A stretch of 64,000 nt of DNA from Polaribacter sp. WD7 (GCF_003335085.1 NZ_QPEJ01000015.1:248001-312000); one strand, 5' to 3'. Shown: positions 8,903 through 18,464, counted from the stretch's first letter. Notes: generated by a model from the letters alone, not told the origin. Numbers and translations: made by a program.

Positions 8903-9778
8903 ATGAAAACAATCAAAATAAAAAGTCTTTTTACTTTACTACTAATCATTAGCTTACAGTCTTTTGGGCAAGATAATAACGATACCCCTACAAGTAATAT
9001 TCAAACGTTTACTCCTTCTCGATTAATAAATAAAGGACAGTGGGATATTAAATTCTTTAACGGTTTATATACACAAGATAGAAGAACTGATGCAGGTTCT
9101 ACAGCGGTAGATATTCCAAGAGAAAATTTCTTTACCTCTACCTTAGAAATCTTTACAGGAGTTAGTGAAAACAATAGAATTAGTCTCGGTGTAATTTTTG
9201 AGTATAGGTCAAACACTTTTAATGGTAGAGATGCCTTATCGGTTTTTGAGTTTGATGGAAGATCTGGTTTATCTACAATAGCGCCAGCTATTAAATGGCA
9301 ACCTATAGAAAGTGTAGGTAACTTTTCAATTCAAACAGCATTGCATATTCCCACTCATGGAGAAGAGAGGGAAGGTTCTGAATTTTTAGATCAATCTGCA
9401 TGGGCTTTACAAAACAGGTTCTTTTATGATTACACTTTTCCAAGCAATAAATGGCAAATATTTACAGAATTAAATACGGAGTATAGTTTTGGTGCAGAAG
9501 AAAGTTTTGCAAATAATAGTTTGTTATTATCCCCAGGTGTATTTTTAAGTTATTTTCCAACTAATAAATCTACTGTATTGGTGTTCTCTCAACACCTACA
9601 AAGATTAGCTTTGGCAGAAGATGTGTTTACACAAAATGGTACCTCATTAGGTTTTGGAGGTAAATACCAATTGACTGATGTTACCAATATAGAAGTGTTG
9701 TATAATAAGTTTGTTAGAGGAACCAATTTTCAAGGTTTAGGTGCAACCTATAGTGTGGGACTTAGATTTTTATTTTAA
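8903..9778 (+). CDS. Outer-membrane beta-barrel protein, transporter-like
   Basis: 291 residues with a signal peptide ending near FGQ (residue 22). The mature part alternates polar and hydrophobic residues in strands separated by turns and ends in an aromatic residue (GLRFLF), as outer-membrane barrels do. It resembles uncharacterised Flavobacteriia proteins annotated only as transporter or hypothetical. It is divergent from the FAD oxidoreductase, across a 184-base spacer, and precedes the GH113-like lipoprotein by 59 bases. I can support location and fold, not the cargo. Confidence 0.65.
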   Translation: MKTIKIKSLFTLLLIISLQSFGQDNNDTPTSNIQTFTPSRLINKGQWDIKFFNGLYTQDRRTDAGSTAVDIPRENFFTSTLEIFTGVSENNRISLGVIFEYRSNTFNGRDALSVFEFDGRSGLSTIAPAIKWQPIESVGNFSIQTALHIPTHGEEREGSEFLDQSAWALQNRFFYDYTFPSNKWQIFTELNTEYSFGAEESFANNSLLLSPGVFLSYFPTNKSTVLVFSQHLQRLALAEDVFTQNGTSLGFGGKYQLTDVTNIEVLYNKFVRGTNFQGLGATYSVGLRFLF

Positions 9779-9837
9779 GTTTTAACATTGGTTTAAGAGC
9801 CTTGTTTTGGTAAACAAACTAATTTAGGAGTAGAATT

Positions 9838-10839
9838 ATGAAAATAACAAAACTCCTTTTTTTTGTACTATTTTTAGGTCAACTATCTTGTAATAGTCAG
9901 CAAAAAAAAATAAACGGAATCAGCTTTGTAGCCTCAAGAGAAGCTATAAATACAAAACATATTTCCCCAGTCCTTAAGGCGCAAAGCAATTATATTGCTT
10001 TGATGCCTTTTGGTTTTATTAGAGAATTGTCTTCACCAGAAATAGCTTACAATACTCAAAGGCAATGGTTTGGAGAAACACGAGCAGGTTTAGTGCAATA
10101 TGCCAAAATTTTTAAAGAGAAAAAATTAAAAATAATGGTAAAGCCACAAATTTGGGTTTGGAGAGGAGAGTATACGGGGTTTATAGAAATGGATTCTGAA
10201 GAAAAATGGACGGTTTTAGAGAATTCGTATACCGCTTTTATGCTTACCTATGCAAAAGCAGCGCAAGAGATAAATGCAGAAATTTTATGTATTGGTACAG
10301 AATTGGAAAAATTTGTTTTAAAAAGACCTGAATATTGGAAGGAATTGATACAAAAGATAAAAAAAGTGTATACAGGTAAACTTACCTATGCCGCTAATTG
10401 GGATGAATTTAAACGGGTACCTTTTTGGAGCGATTTAGATTTTATAGGTATAGATGCCTATTTTCCGTTAAGTAATGAAAAAACACCATCTGTTGCTGCT
10501 TTAGAAACAGGATGGCAACCACATAAGAAAGAAATTATACGCATTCAAAATCAGTACCAAAAACAAGTGCTGTTTACAGAGTATGGGTATAGAAGTGTAG
10601 ATTATAATGCTAAAGAACCTTGGAACTACAATAGAAATTCAGGAGCAGTAAACCTGCAAGCGCAAATAAATGGTTTGCAAGCCATTCATAATCAGTTTTG
10701 GAAAGAAGACTGGTTTGCTGGTGGTTTTTTATGGAAATGGTTTTCTAATCACAACAAAGTTGGAGGTAAAGAAAACACCATGTTTACTCCACAAAATAAA
10801 CCCGCAGAAGTAATTATTCAAAAATTACATCAGCAATAA
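9838..10839 (+). CDS. GH113-like glycoside hydrolase lipoprotein
   Basis: 333 residues. A lipoprotein signal ends in the lipobox LSCNS, so the enzyme should be lipid-anchored. The rest reads as a TIM barrel. GTELE (near residue 161) and FTEYGYRS (near residue 244) carry the candidate acid/base and nucleophile glutamates. KPQIWVWRG and DFIGIDAYFP are also conserved in GH113 (beta-mannanase and related enzymes). Family level is reasonably firm; substrate is not. There is no SusC/SusD pair or other glycosidase close by, so this is not a classical polysaccharide utilisation locus. A mannan or cell-surface glycan is a guess. Confidence 0.8.
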   Translation: MKITKLLFFVLFLGQLSCNSQQKKINGISFVASREAINTKHISPVLKAQSNYIALMPFGFIRELSSPEIAYNTQRQWFGETRAGLVQYAKIFKEKKLKIMVKPQIWVWRGEYTGFIEMDSEEKWTVLENSYTAFMLTYAKAAQEINAEILCIGTELEKFVLKRPEYWKELIQKIKKVYTGKLTYAANWDEFKRVPFWSDLDFIGIDAYFPLSNEKTPSVAALETGWQPHKKEIIRIQNQYQKQVLFTEYGYRSVDYNAKEPWNYNRNSGAVNLQAQINGLQAIHNQFWKEDWFAGGFLWKWFSNHNKVGGKENTMFTPQNKPAEVIIQKLHQQ

Positions 10840-10997
10840 TAAATATATAAAAACACGTTTTTTTTTTTAAGAAGAAACCTATACATGGCATAAAAATTGT
10901 GTTGTTATTTTAAATGAGAAATACTACATTTTTTTTAGTTTCAATAAAAGAAGTAAAAGCCTACATAATTTGTATATGTAAGCAAACAATTATCTTT

Positions 10998-11005
10998 TAT
11001 TTTTG
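10998..11005 (+). promoter_or_regulatory. Bacteroidota -7 promoter motif (TATTTTTG)
   Basis: A match to the TAnnTTTG consensus of the Bacteroidota primary sigma factor. It lies 71 bases upstream of the duplicated lipoprotein gene. The nearest TTG (10970) is about 25 bases upstream, longer than usual, so the -33 element is weak. Confidence 0.4.
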
Positions 11006-11076
11006 TAGTTAATTAAAATAAAATAGAGAAGATAGGTTGCTTTGTGCAAGCTTTAGGCTAATATGTTAATTAAATT

Positions 11077-12492
11077 ATGAAAAGTACGTTTATTCTACTT
11101 TTAGTATCTGTATTGTTTTTTGCTTGCGCAGAAGATACAGATATTACTGTACCTAGAAACCTCCAAGAATATATAGAGCTTACATCAAATGACGACTTAG
11201 GAGAAGTTATTGCTTGCGCGGGTAATGCTGCTGGCAATCAAAATTTAACCTTTGTATTTTACTATCCTGTTATTGGGGCTACAGATGTCCGTTATTATGA
11301 AGCAGATAGTTTAAATGTAGACCCTAACGATTTTACCAATTATAGAAGACTTAACCTGCCTAGTCAAAATGTTTTTGGAGGTAAGTTAAAACGTTTTTCT
11401 AGACAAAACTCAGAAGAAAGCTGGGGGTTAGTAACCTATGTTTTAGATGGTAGATTGCATAGATCTAACCCTATCCGTTTTAAAAATAGAACCAATTTAA
11501 CCACATGGACAAATCAGGTTAGCATAACTTACCCATCCATTACAGAGCCCAAATTCACATGGACAGATTTTGGAGAAGATAATGCTATTTATTTTCAAGC
11601 AATTAGTAATGAAGATGCAGAATTAGATGAAGATAAATTTATATCTGGCACCTATACCTTTGAAACCACATTTCAGTATTTTGATGATTCTAATGTAGTT
11701 TTAAGTATCAATGTTCCAGAAATTCCAAAAGATTTGATAGAAGATACAGCCTACAAATTTACAATGATGGCCGTTAGTGAAGACAATTGGGTAAACACGC
11801 TTGTAGAAGAAACCTTTGTGCCTAGAAATTTAAAAGAATACTTAACCATACATAATAACAAAACAGTAACTACAGCATTGGCATTTGGTGCAAGTGGTGT
11901 CTCTGATAAAAAATTAACTTACCTCTACTACCAACCTTTAGCAGGTGCAACAGATTTACGATATTATGAAACTGAAAATGCTGTGGTAGATCCTACAGAT
12001 TTTTCAAATTATAGAAGAAGAAAAATTGCTGATGAAGCTGTTTTTGGAGGTAAACTTAGACGATATATTAGAACAAACAGTACAGAAAGATGGGCTATTG
12101 CTACCTATATTATAGGAGATACTTTTTATAAATCAGATCCTGTTAGAATTAAAAATATAGAAAAACCAACTGAGTGGATTTCGGGTGAAACCGAAAAGCT
12201 TACTATAGATTTTTCAGCTAGCTTACAACCAAAATTTACATGGACAGATGGTAAAATAGAAGAAAATGAAACCTATTTACAAGTTTTTACAACTAATGAT
12301 AATAACTTTTTATCAGGTACTTTTACAACCTCCAAAACAGTTCAATATAGAAACTTCAATGGTTTGGCAACCCTAAATACAGAAACCCCGCCAGAATTAA
12401 TATTAGCAGAAACATATAAATTTGCTTTATTGGGGCTAAGTTCAGATAATTGGGTAAATTTGTTCATTCAAAAGTCATTTGAAGCAGAATAA
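11077..12492 (+). CDS. Lipoprotein made of two tandem ~220-residue repeats
   Basis: 471 residues. A lipoprotein signal peptide has its lipobox near FFACAE (Cys 17). The mature protein is an internal duplication: residues about 25-246 and 248-469 align along their length. Both copies open with VPRNLQEY or VPRNLKEY and share GATDxRYYE, VDPxDFxNYRR, VFGGKLxR, PKFTWTD, FxSGT and DNWVN. I do not recognise a named family. The stop codon overlaps the start of the Omp85-like gene by one base (TAATG), so the two products are probably made together and may interact at the outer membrane. Confidence 0.75.
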   Translation: MKSTFILLLVSVLFFACAEDTDITVPRNLQEYIELTSNDDLGEVIACAGNAAGNQNLTFVFYYPVIGATDVRYYEADSLNVDPNDFTNYRRLNLPSQNVFGGKLKRFSRQNSEESWGLVTYVLDGRLHRSNPIRFKNRTNLTTWTNQVSITYPSITEPKFTWTDFGEDNAIYFQAISNEDAELDEDKFISGTYTFETTFQYFDDSNVVLSINVPEIPKDLIEDTAYKFTMMAVSEDNWVNTLVEETFVPRNLKEYLTIHNNKTVTTALAFGASGVSDKKLTYLYYQPLAGATDLRYYETENAVVDPTDFSNYRRRKIADEAVFGGKLRRYIRTNSTERWAIATYIIGDTFYKSDPVRIKNIEKPTEWISGETEKLTIDFSASLQPKFTWTDGKIEENETYLQVFTTNDNNFLSGTFTTSKTVQYRNFNGLATLNTETPPELILAETYKFALLGLSSDNWVNLFIQKSFEAE

Positions 12493-13766
12493 TGAAACCC
12501 ACAAAACACTTAGTTTACTTTTTTCTATTTTTTGGTCTTAGTGTTTTTGCACAAAAAGCTACAATTAGCGAGGTTATCATTCAAGGAGCTCACAAAACTA
12601 GTCACAACTTAATAAGAAGTCTTATTAGTACCAAAAGCGGTATTGTTTTAGATTCTACAGCCATAGCAAAAGATGTTACTTTATTAAAAAGATTGCCGGC
12701 ATTTAACCATGTATATTATCAAGTAATAGCAGATAAAAATCAAGAATATATTGTAAAAATTGGTGTTGATGAAAACTTTACCATCATTCCAGATATAAAC
12801 GTTTGGACGACTACCAATGACGTTTTTTCATATAAATTAGGACTCTACGATTATAATTTTTTAGGCAAAAATATTGCTTTTGGTGGGTTTTACCAGTATA
12901 ACGGATTTGACTCTTATGGTATCAATTTTAGAGCTCCTAATTTATTTTCTAAAAAATGGGGATTGGCAGTAAATCATCAAAATTGGAAAAGTGAAGAACC
13001 TTTGTTTTTTGGTAATCAAACCGCTAACTATTTGTACAATAACATCTCATACGAGGCTTTGGCATTGTACCAAATCAATTTACAGCACGAAATAGATTTC
13101 GGAATTAACTATTTTTCTGAAAAATACTTATACTTATCTGGAGACACCTCTCCAGAAGTTCCTTTAGATTTAGACTTAGACAAAACACTGTTAAAGTTTG
13201 TCTATTCCTACAACAATTTAAAATATTACTACCAGTATGTTAACGGTTTTAAGAGTAAATTGTATGTGCAATACGTAACCACTACTAATGATTTTCAAAA
13301 CGATTTTTTAATAGCTTGGAACGATTTTTTCTATTACAAAAGGTTAGGAAAAAAAGGGAATTTTGCCAACAGATTGCGCCTAGGTTTAGCTTCTAATGAA
13401 GATAGCCCTTTTGCACCGTTTGCTTTAGATAACAATTTAAATTTAAGGGGTGTAGGTATTTTGGTAGACAGAGGAACAGGGGTTGTGGTTTTAAATAGTG
13501 AATACAGGCATACTGTTTACGATAAAAAATGGTTGGCTATACAAACCAATGTTTTTACAGATTTAGGTTCTTGGAGAAACCCTGGAGGCGAATTAAGTGA
13601 TATTATTCAAGGAGAAAACGTAAGAGCTTTTGCAGGTTTGGGGGTAAGAGTTATTAGTAAAAAAGTATACAACGCAACGTTTAGAATAGATTATGGGTTT
13701 AGTTTAGTTAACAAATTTAACGGTTCTAGAGGTGGTTTAGTTTTTGGTGTAGGGCAATATTTTTAA
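12492..13766 (+). CDS. Small BamA/TamA-like (Omp85) outer-membrane protein with one POTRA
   Basis: 424 residues. A signal peptide ends near VFAQ. One POTRA-like domain follows at about 22-100 (ISEVIIQGAHKTSHNLIRSLI opening), and then a beta-barrel region up to a terminal Phe (FGVGQYF), the usual C-terminal signal for barrel assembly. Canonical BamA has five POTRA domains and about 800 residues, so this is a reduced Omp85 relative. It is translationally coupled to the duplicated lipoprotein upstream and lies 70 bases before a phosphatase gene. A role in exporting or inserting the partner lipoprotein is inference. Confidence 0.75.
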   Translation: MKPTKHLVYFFLFFGLSVFAQKATISEVIIQGAHKTSHNLIRSLISTKSGIVLDSTAIAKDVTLLKRLPAFNHVYYQVIADKNQEYIVKIGVDENFTIIPDINVWTTTNDVFSYKLGLYDYNFLGKNIAFGGFYQYNGFDSYGINFRAPNLFSKKWGLAVNHQNWKSEEPLFFGNQTANYLYNNISYEALALYQINLQHEIDFGINYFSEKYLYLSGDTSPEVPLDLDLDKTLLKFVYSYNNLKYYYQYVNGFKSKLYVQYVTTTNDFQNDFLIAWNDFFYYKRLGKKGNFANRLRLGLASNEDSPFAPFALDNNLNLRGVGILVDRGTGVVVLNSEYRHTVYDKKWLAIQTNVFTDLGSWRNPGGELSDIIQGENVRAFAGLGVRVISKKVYNATFRIDYGFSLVNKFNGSRGGLVFGVGQYF

Positions 13767-13836
13767 TCTAAGAAATAACCCTAACACAGCATAATACTTG
13801 TCTAAAACTATTAGTTTTGCCAAAAAAACAACAGAG

Positions 13837-14568
13837 ATGAGAACATTTGCTATTGGTGATATTCATGGAGGCTTAAAAGCTGTTGTGCAAGTTTTAAATC
13901 AACTAGAAGTTACAGAACAAGATACCTTGATTTTTATGGGAGATTATGTAGATGGTTGGAGCGAATCTGCTCAGGTGGTAGCATTCTTAATAGATTTATC
14001 AGAAAAAATAAACTGTATTTTTATTAAAGGAAACCATGATGTGTGGTGTCAAAATTGGCTTGCAGACCATAATGATGTTAATCCTTCTTGGTTTTTACAC
14101 GGAGGTAAAGAGACTATGGAAAGCTATGAAAGTTTTTCAGCAGAAGAAAAAAAACAGCACCTCGCTTTTTTTGAAAGTATGCAAATGTATTACTTAGATG
14201 CTACTAATAGATTGTTTTTACATGCTGGTTTTACGTCTATGCATGGGGTAGCAAAAGAAACCTATACACATAAGTTTTGTACAGACAGAACTTTGTGGGA
14301 AATGGCTTTAGCTATGGATAAAAAAATAGGGCTAGACCATGCTTTATACCCTAAAAGGCTAAAGCATTACAAAGAAATTTACATAGGGCATACCCCAACT
14401 ACTAATTACAACGAGTCTACACCAATGAATGCTGTTAATGTTTGGAATATAGATACAGGTGCAGCATTTAAAGGAAGCGTTACCGCAATGAATATAGATA
14501 CCAAAGCGTTTTTTCAAAGCGATAGTTTACCAAGTTTGTATCCTAATGAAACAGGACGCAATAAGTAG
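13837..14568 (+). CDS. PPP-type metallophosphoesterase (serine/threonine phosphatase-like)
   Basis: 243 residues from the ATG at 13837. An in-frame TTG at 13798 would add 13 residues, but MRTFAIGDIHGG is the conserved family N-terminus. The metal-binding series is complete: GDIHG, GDYVDG, KGNHD, LHAGF and GHTPT. These enzymes hydrolyse phosphoprotein or dinucleoside polyphosphate (ApaH/PrpE-like) substrates with two metal ions. It follows the Omp85-like gene closely and may be in the same transcript. No signal peptide, so cytoplasmic. Substrate unknown. Confidence 0.85.
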   Translation: MRTFAIGDIHGGLKAVVQVLNQLEVTEQDTLIFMGDYVDGWSESAQVVAFLIDLSEKINCIFIKGNHDVWCQNWLADHNDVNPSWFLHGGKETMESYESFSAEEKKQHLAFFESMQMYYLDATNRLFLHAGFTSMHGVAKETYTHKFCTDRTLWEMALAMDKKIGLDHALYPKRLKHYKEIYIGHTPTTNYNESTPMNAVNVWNIDTGAAFKGSVTAMNIDTKAFFQSDSLPSLYPNETGRNK

Positions 14569-14686
14569 ATTAATTGCTAGTTGTTGATGTAATTTTGGGC
14601 GAAATGAAATGAACGCAAAAAATATCTCAAAAAAATGTGTTTTTGATACAATTTTATTATTTTTTAAAAATCACACCAATTTACAA

Positions 14687-15574
14687 TTACTTGTTTTTAC
14701 CTAAAGGATACATTTCTTGTCTAATAAAATCTTTCGGAAAATCTTCATCACCATTAAAACCCAACTCAATATCTTTACCAGAATATGGTATGTAATTGGT
14801 GTTAAAGAGATAATCCCAAACACTTAAGGTCAATCCAAAATTTACTCCAAATCTTCTTTCTTTTGGTAAGTCTTTGGCATGGTGCCAAATGTGCATTTTA
14901 GGGTTGTTTAATACGTATTTTAACCAACCGTAATCCCAATTAATATTGGCATGATTTAGATGCCCAATGGTAATGTTAAAAAAGTGTACAATGGCAACAT
15001 CTTGGGCAGAAAATCCGCCAATAATAGCTAAAGGTACGTATCGTAATGAATTATAGACCACAGGCTCCATCCAATGGTAACGCAAATGCGCTGCAAACCC
15101 CATTTGTTTTACAGAGTGGTGTACCTTATGAAAATTCCAAAGAAATTCTACCCGATGTAACAATCTATGTGTCCACCATTGGGTAAAATCTACCACAATA
15201 AAAAAGATAAAAATTCTAGCCGGAAAACTAAGCGCATTCAATTCTAAAATTTGAAAACTAGATACAGATAAACCAACAAAACCTAAAATATCATCAAAGA
15301 AAACAGCAGCAGTATTAGATAAAGCAGTTAAGACAATTAAGTTGAGTAAAAAGAAATTAAAAAACATGTAAAAGGTATCTAACCAAAAATCTTTTCTAAA
15401 TAAAGATTGGTGTTTGCGCCAAGGAAAAAGCGCCTCTAACCCCCAAACTACAAAAGAAATAAGAAGCAAACCATAAAAATAATTCTCCCAATTCAATTCC
15501 ATCAAAATAGATTGTTTTATGTAATTCCAATACTCTGCATACGAGGTTTTTATGATGTCTATATACTTTTGCAT
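14687..15574 (-). CDS. Sterol desaturase / fatty acid hydroxylase superfamily membrane enzyme
   Basis: 295 residues with about five hydrophobic segments. The histidine clusters that bind the di-iron centre are present in order: HRLLHR near 145, HKVHHS near 158, HLNHAN near 221 and HIWHHAKD near 244. Members hydroxylate or desaturate lipids or cleave alkyl-glycerol ethers. The gene is last in a tight run with an IMPase-like gene (4-base gap) and a kinase, on the same strand as the arsenosugar genes. That invites a lipid-modifying role in arsenolipid formation, but the sequence alone does not show it. Confidence 0.87.
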   Translation of the reverse strand: MQKYIDIIKTSYAEYWNYIKQSILMELNWENYFYGLLLISFVVWGLEALFPWRKHQSLFRKDFWLDTFYMFFNFFLLNLIVLTALSNTAAVFFDDILGFVGLSVSSFQILELNALSFPARIFIFFIVVDFTQWWTHRLLHRVEFLWNFHKVHHSVKQMGFAAHLRYHWMEPVVYNSLRYVPLAIIGGFSAQDVAIVHFFNITIGHLNHANINWDYGWLKYVLNNPKMHIWHHAKDLPKERRFGVNFGLTLSVWDYLFNTNYIPYSGKDIELGFNGDEDFPKDFIRQEMYPLGKNK

Positions 15575-15578
15575 GATG

Positions 15579-16439
15579 TTACAAATTTACGAAACTATTT
15601 GTCACTTTATCAATCCTTTTTATACTATAGTAGTAAATACCTTTATCATTCATAAAAGTAGTATGTTTATTATTTAAATCTAATTTATTGCCTTTAAAAG
15701 TAGTAGCTTGCACCCCTAATTCTTTACAAATACAAGCAGTGGCTGCAAAGTCCCAAAGGCTACCACAACCTTTTTCTTTTTTAGGGAGTTTTACAAAAAT
15801 TGCAGGGGCGTTTTCAGCTACCAAAATAGCATTTAACACAGCCCCAGCACCTGAAATTTCTTGATAATCTTGTAGCCCTAATTCCATTCCTTTTTTGTGT
15901 AAAATATCTTTTATTTTATTTTGATTTGGGGTATCTGCTAATTTTTTATCGGTAACATAAGTTAGGTAATTGTTTTGAGATGTTGTAACCCAAGGTATAC
16001 CATTTTTAAAAGCCCCTTTGGTATGTATGGCATGATACACTGTTGCACTAATTGGGTCATAAACTACGCCAATTTTTGGAGTGCCATCTTTAGCAACCAA
16101 CGCAATAGCAACAGAAAACCCAGGACGTTTGTTAATGAAGGCTAATGTACCATCCAAAGGGTCTACACACCAAAAAAACGCTTTGTCAAATCGGCTTTTG
16201 TTGTCTTCTGTCTCTTCTGTTAACAGCCCTAAATCATAGGATGTGCAAGTTGGTGTTAGGTGTTTTAAAATAACCTCTTCACACGCTTTATCAACTTTAG
16301 TAACTATCTGAGAGGCATAGGTGTTGCCACCAATTTTTTTTTCTATATTAATATTTTTATGAATGTTGTTATGAATAATTTTTCCTGCTTTTAATGCCGC
16401 ATGTATTGCAATTTGTGTAAGTTCTTCTAAAGGAATCAT
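15579..16439 (-). CDS. Inositol monophosphatase / CysQ-like phosphatase
   Basis: 286 residues. IMPase superfamily signatures are LTEETED near 73, the metal-binding DPLDGT near 93 and GSLWDFAA near 227. These are Mg-dependent, Li-sensitive phosphatases acting on inositol phosphates, fructose-bisphosphate or 3'-phosphoadenosine phosphates. The start overlaps the stop of the upstream kinase-like gene by four bases (ATGA), and the hydroxylase begins 4 bases downstream. A kinase and a phosphatase in one unit suggests handling of a phosphorylated small molecule. CysQ-type PAP hydrolysis is the alternative. Confidence 0.85.
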   Translation of the reverse strand: MIPLEELTQIAIHAALKAGKIIHNNIHKNINIEKKIGGNTYASQIVTKVDKACEEVILKHLTPTCTSYDLGLLTEETEDNKSRFDKAFFWCVDPLDGTLAFINKRPGFSVAIALVAKDGTPKIGVVYDPISATVYHAIHTKGAFKNGIPWVTTSQNNYLTYVTDKKLADTPNQNKIKDILHKKGMELGLQDYQEISGAGAVLNAILVAENAPAIFVKLPKKEKGCGSLWDFAATACICKELGVQATTFKGNKLDLNNKHTTFMNDKGIYYYSIKRIDKVTNSFVNL

Positions 16440-17386
16440 GATAAATTGTTGATTACAGATTTGGTAATTCTTTCGCTATAACTATTAATTTTCCAATGTT
16501 CTGGACTCCATCCTTTTAAAAAACGATGAAAATCTGCCCAAGCCACATAGTACAAATTGCGCCATTCTTTTTCTAGAGCTTCGTTTTTATTCCCTAAAGC
16601 CAAGTGTAGCTCTTTAAAGTAAGTGTCTAAGATTTTAGACTCTAAACGCTCGCAATCTTCTTCGTGCAAACAACTTCCAATAAAATAAGCAACATCTTTC
16701 ATTCCGCAACCGCCACCAACATATTGAAAATCTACACCAGCAACCTGTCCTTCTTTAGAAAAACAGAAGTTTGCTAATTTAGCATCTCCATGAACTAAGG
16801 TTTTGAATTGACAATTGTTTAATTGCGCATCAATTTTTGAAGCAGCATCTTTAAGAATTATATCATTTAAAACATCCCATTCTTGAGGTCTAGTTGCTAA
16901 GTGCCAATAGGTGCCAATTTCCCAGAGCCCATGCGGATGTTTATTTAAATAACTTGCATGAAATTTAGCCAACCATTGTAAACAGGTTTTAATATGGCTC
17001 CATACTACAGCACTTTTTCGAATAGGGTAACCAGCCATATCTAAATCTTCTAAAATGATGAGTACTTCATCGTCTTTTTGTGCAACTCCAAAACATTTTG
17101 GCAAACGAGCTTTACTTTGCGTGCTGTACTGTTGATACCAATTGGTTTCTACTTGATAAGATTTTAGTTTTCTTTGATGCCCGATATTAGAATGCCAACC
17201 TCTTGGATGGTGTTTTTTTTTAGGAAGTTGTACGTTTTTAACAACAATACTCTTAAGCTCAGAACCCTGTAAAGCAATACGAATTATATTGCCATAACCA
17301 CTCCACAATTTTTGAATAACCTCTTTTTCTTGTAAAGATGTCGCATGCGTTTTTTGTAGAATATAAGAGACAAAATAATCTTTCAT
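16436..17386 (-). CDS. CHK/aminoglycoside-phosphotransferase-like small-molecule kinase
   Basis: 316 residues. The protein-kinase-like fold of the ecdysteroid kinase/APH group is shown by the catalytic loop [11 protein letters not shown] near residue 198 and the metal-binding VDFQYVGGG near 218, followed by [11 protein letters not shown]. Related enzymes phosphorylate hydroxyl groups of small molecules such as choline, sugars or sterols. It starts a three-gene overlapping unit with the IMPase-like and hydroxylase genes. The purine nucleoside phosphorylase lies 135 bases upstream on the same strand, across a long hairpin (17441-17472). Substrate unknown. Confidence 0.8.
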   Translation of the reverse strand: MKDYFVSYILQKTHATSLQEKEVIQKLWSGYGNIIRIALQGSELKSIVVKNVQLPKKKHHPRGWHSNIGHQRKLKSYQVETNWYQQYSTQSKARLPKCFGVAQKDDEVLIILEDLDMAGYPIRKSAVVWSHIKTCLQWLAKFHASYLNKHPHGLWEIGTYWHLATRPQEWDVLNDIILKDAASKIDAQLNNCQFKTLVHGDAKLANFCFSKEGQVAGVDFQYVGGGCGMKDVAYFIGSCLHEEDCERLESKILDTYFKELHLALGNKNEALEKEWRNLYYVAWADFHRFLKGWSPEHWKINSYSERITKSVINNLS

Positions 17387-17440
17387 AAAGGCGAAGTCTT
17401 AGTTATAATTGATGATAGACAGTTTATTTTTCAAACGTAC

Positions 17441-17472
17441 AAATCCTTCAGATTATGAAATCTGGAGGATTT
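17441..17472. repeat. Intergenic palindrome (14-base arms), dispersed-repeat-like
   Basis: An inverted repeat, AAATCCTTCAGATT facing AATCTGGAGGATTT with a 4-base spacer and one wobble pair. No T-run follows on the minus strand, so it is not a classical terminator. It looks like the small palindromic elements scattered in flavobacterial intergenic DNA. Confidence 0.6.
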
Positions 17473-17521
17473 GGTATATCAATCTAAATATAATTTCATT
17501 GCAATTATTTTCTGATAGCAC

Positions 17522-18340
17522 CTAAAGTGATTCAATCACCTCTTTAAACAAAGCAATCATTTTAGGTTCTGCTTTACCAGCAATGGCAATAATTTCTTCA
17601 ATATTTATAGGTTGTAAGTGTTTAGGGTCGCACTCATCAGTCAATACAGAAATAGCAGCACAAGGCAGGTTAAGTTGTTTGGCTACAATAACTTCTGGTA
17701 CGGTACTCATACCTACAGCATCGGTTTCTAAAATTTGTAGCATTCTATATTCTGCCCTAGTTTCTAGCTGAGGACCTAATACACTTGCGTAAACTCCCTC
17801 ATGCAATTTTATGTGTTGCTGTTTGGCAATACGTGCTATTTTTGTATTGAGTTCTTTTGAGTAAGGAGCCAACATATCTGCAAAAATATTTCCAAAAGAT
17901 TTGGCTTCTTTAAAAGCTAGTGGAGATTGTCCTTGCAAGTTAATATGGTCTTCAATCAACATTAAATCACCTTTTTTATAGCTAAGGTTTATGGCTCCTG
18001 CTGCATTAGAAATGAATAAGTTTTGAATTCCTAAACCATGCATTGTTCTAATGCCATATGTAACTTCCCAAGCAGTATAGCCTTCATACAGATGAAAACG
18101 ACCAGACATGACAAGTACAGTTTTTCCTGATAACTCTCCGTAAATCAACCTTCCAGAATGAAATTCTACTGTAGCTTCAGGAAAATGAGGAATTTGTGCA
18201 TACGGAATTTCTGTAATGATGTTAATTTCTGCTACTAACTTTCCTAAACCAGTCCCCAAAACAATACCAACTTGCGAATTGGTAATGCCTTTATCTTTTA
18301 AAAATTGAATCGTTTCTTGTAGTTGCTTTTGTTTTTCCAT
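17522..18340 (-). CDS. Purine nucleoside phosphorylase, trimeric PNP-I type
   Basis: 272 residues. The trimeric PNP family is shown by GIVLGTGLGKL near 26, FHSGRLIYGE near 60, FISNAAGAIN near 109 and GMSTVPEVIVA near 209. The enzyme splits purine nucleosides with phosphate to give ribose-1-phosphate and free base. It lies at the downstream end of the arsenosugar genes on the same strand, 124 bases after the DM13 gene. Proposed arsenosugar routes need removal of adenine from a dimethylarsinoyl-adenosine intermediate, so a pathway role is attractive. Ordinary purine salvage is an equally valid reading from sequence alone. Confidence 0.92.
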   Translation of the reverse strand: MEKQKQLQETIQFLKDKGITNSQVGIVLGTGLGKLVAEINIITEIPYAQIPHFPEATVEFHSGRLIYGELSGKTVLVMSGRFHLYEGYTAWEVTYGIRTMHGLGIQNLFISNAAGAINLSYKKGDLMLIEDHINLQGQSPLAFKEAKSFGNIFADMLAPYSKELNTKIARIAKQQHIKLHEGVYASVLGPQLETRAEYRMLQILETDAVGMSTVPEVIVAKQLNLPCAAISVLTDECDPKHLQPINIEEIIAIAGKAEPKMIALFKEVIESL

Positions 18341-18464
18341 ACGTTGTAAGTTCGCTTTTTTTTGAGTATTAAGTATGCGATTTTAAAACGACAAGATACG
18401 TTTTATTTGTTTTTGAGAAAGGAAAAAATAAAGACTGATTTTTACTTTTGAATAGCTTTTAAGA

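Noticed and set aside
1639-10839. A polysaccharide utilisation locus joining the glycosyltransferases and the GH113-like enzyme
   Set aside because: No SusC/SusD, opposite strands, and unrelated redox genes lie between them.
17441-17472. Terminator after the PNP gene
   Set aside because: The stem is strong but no T-run follows on the minus strand.
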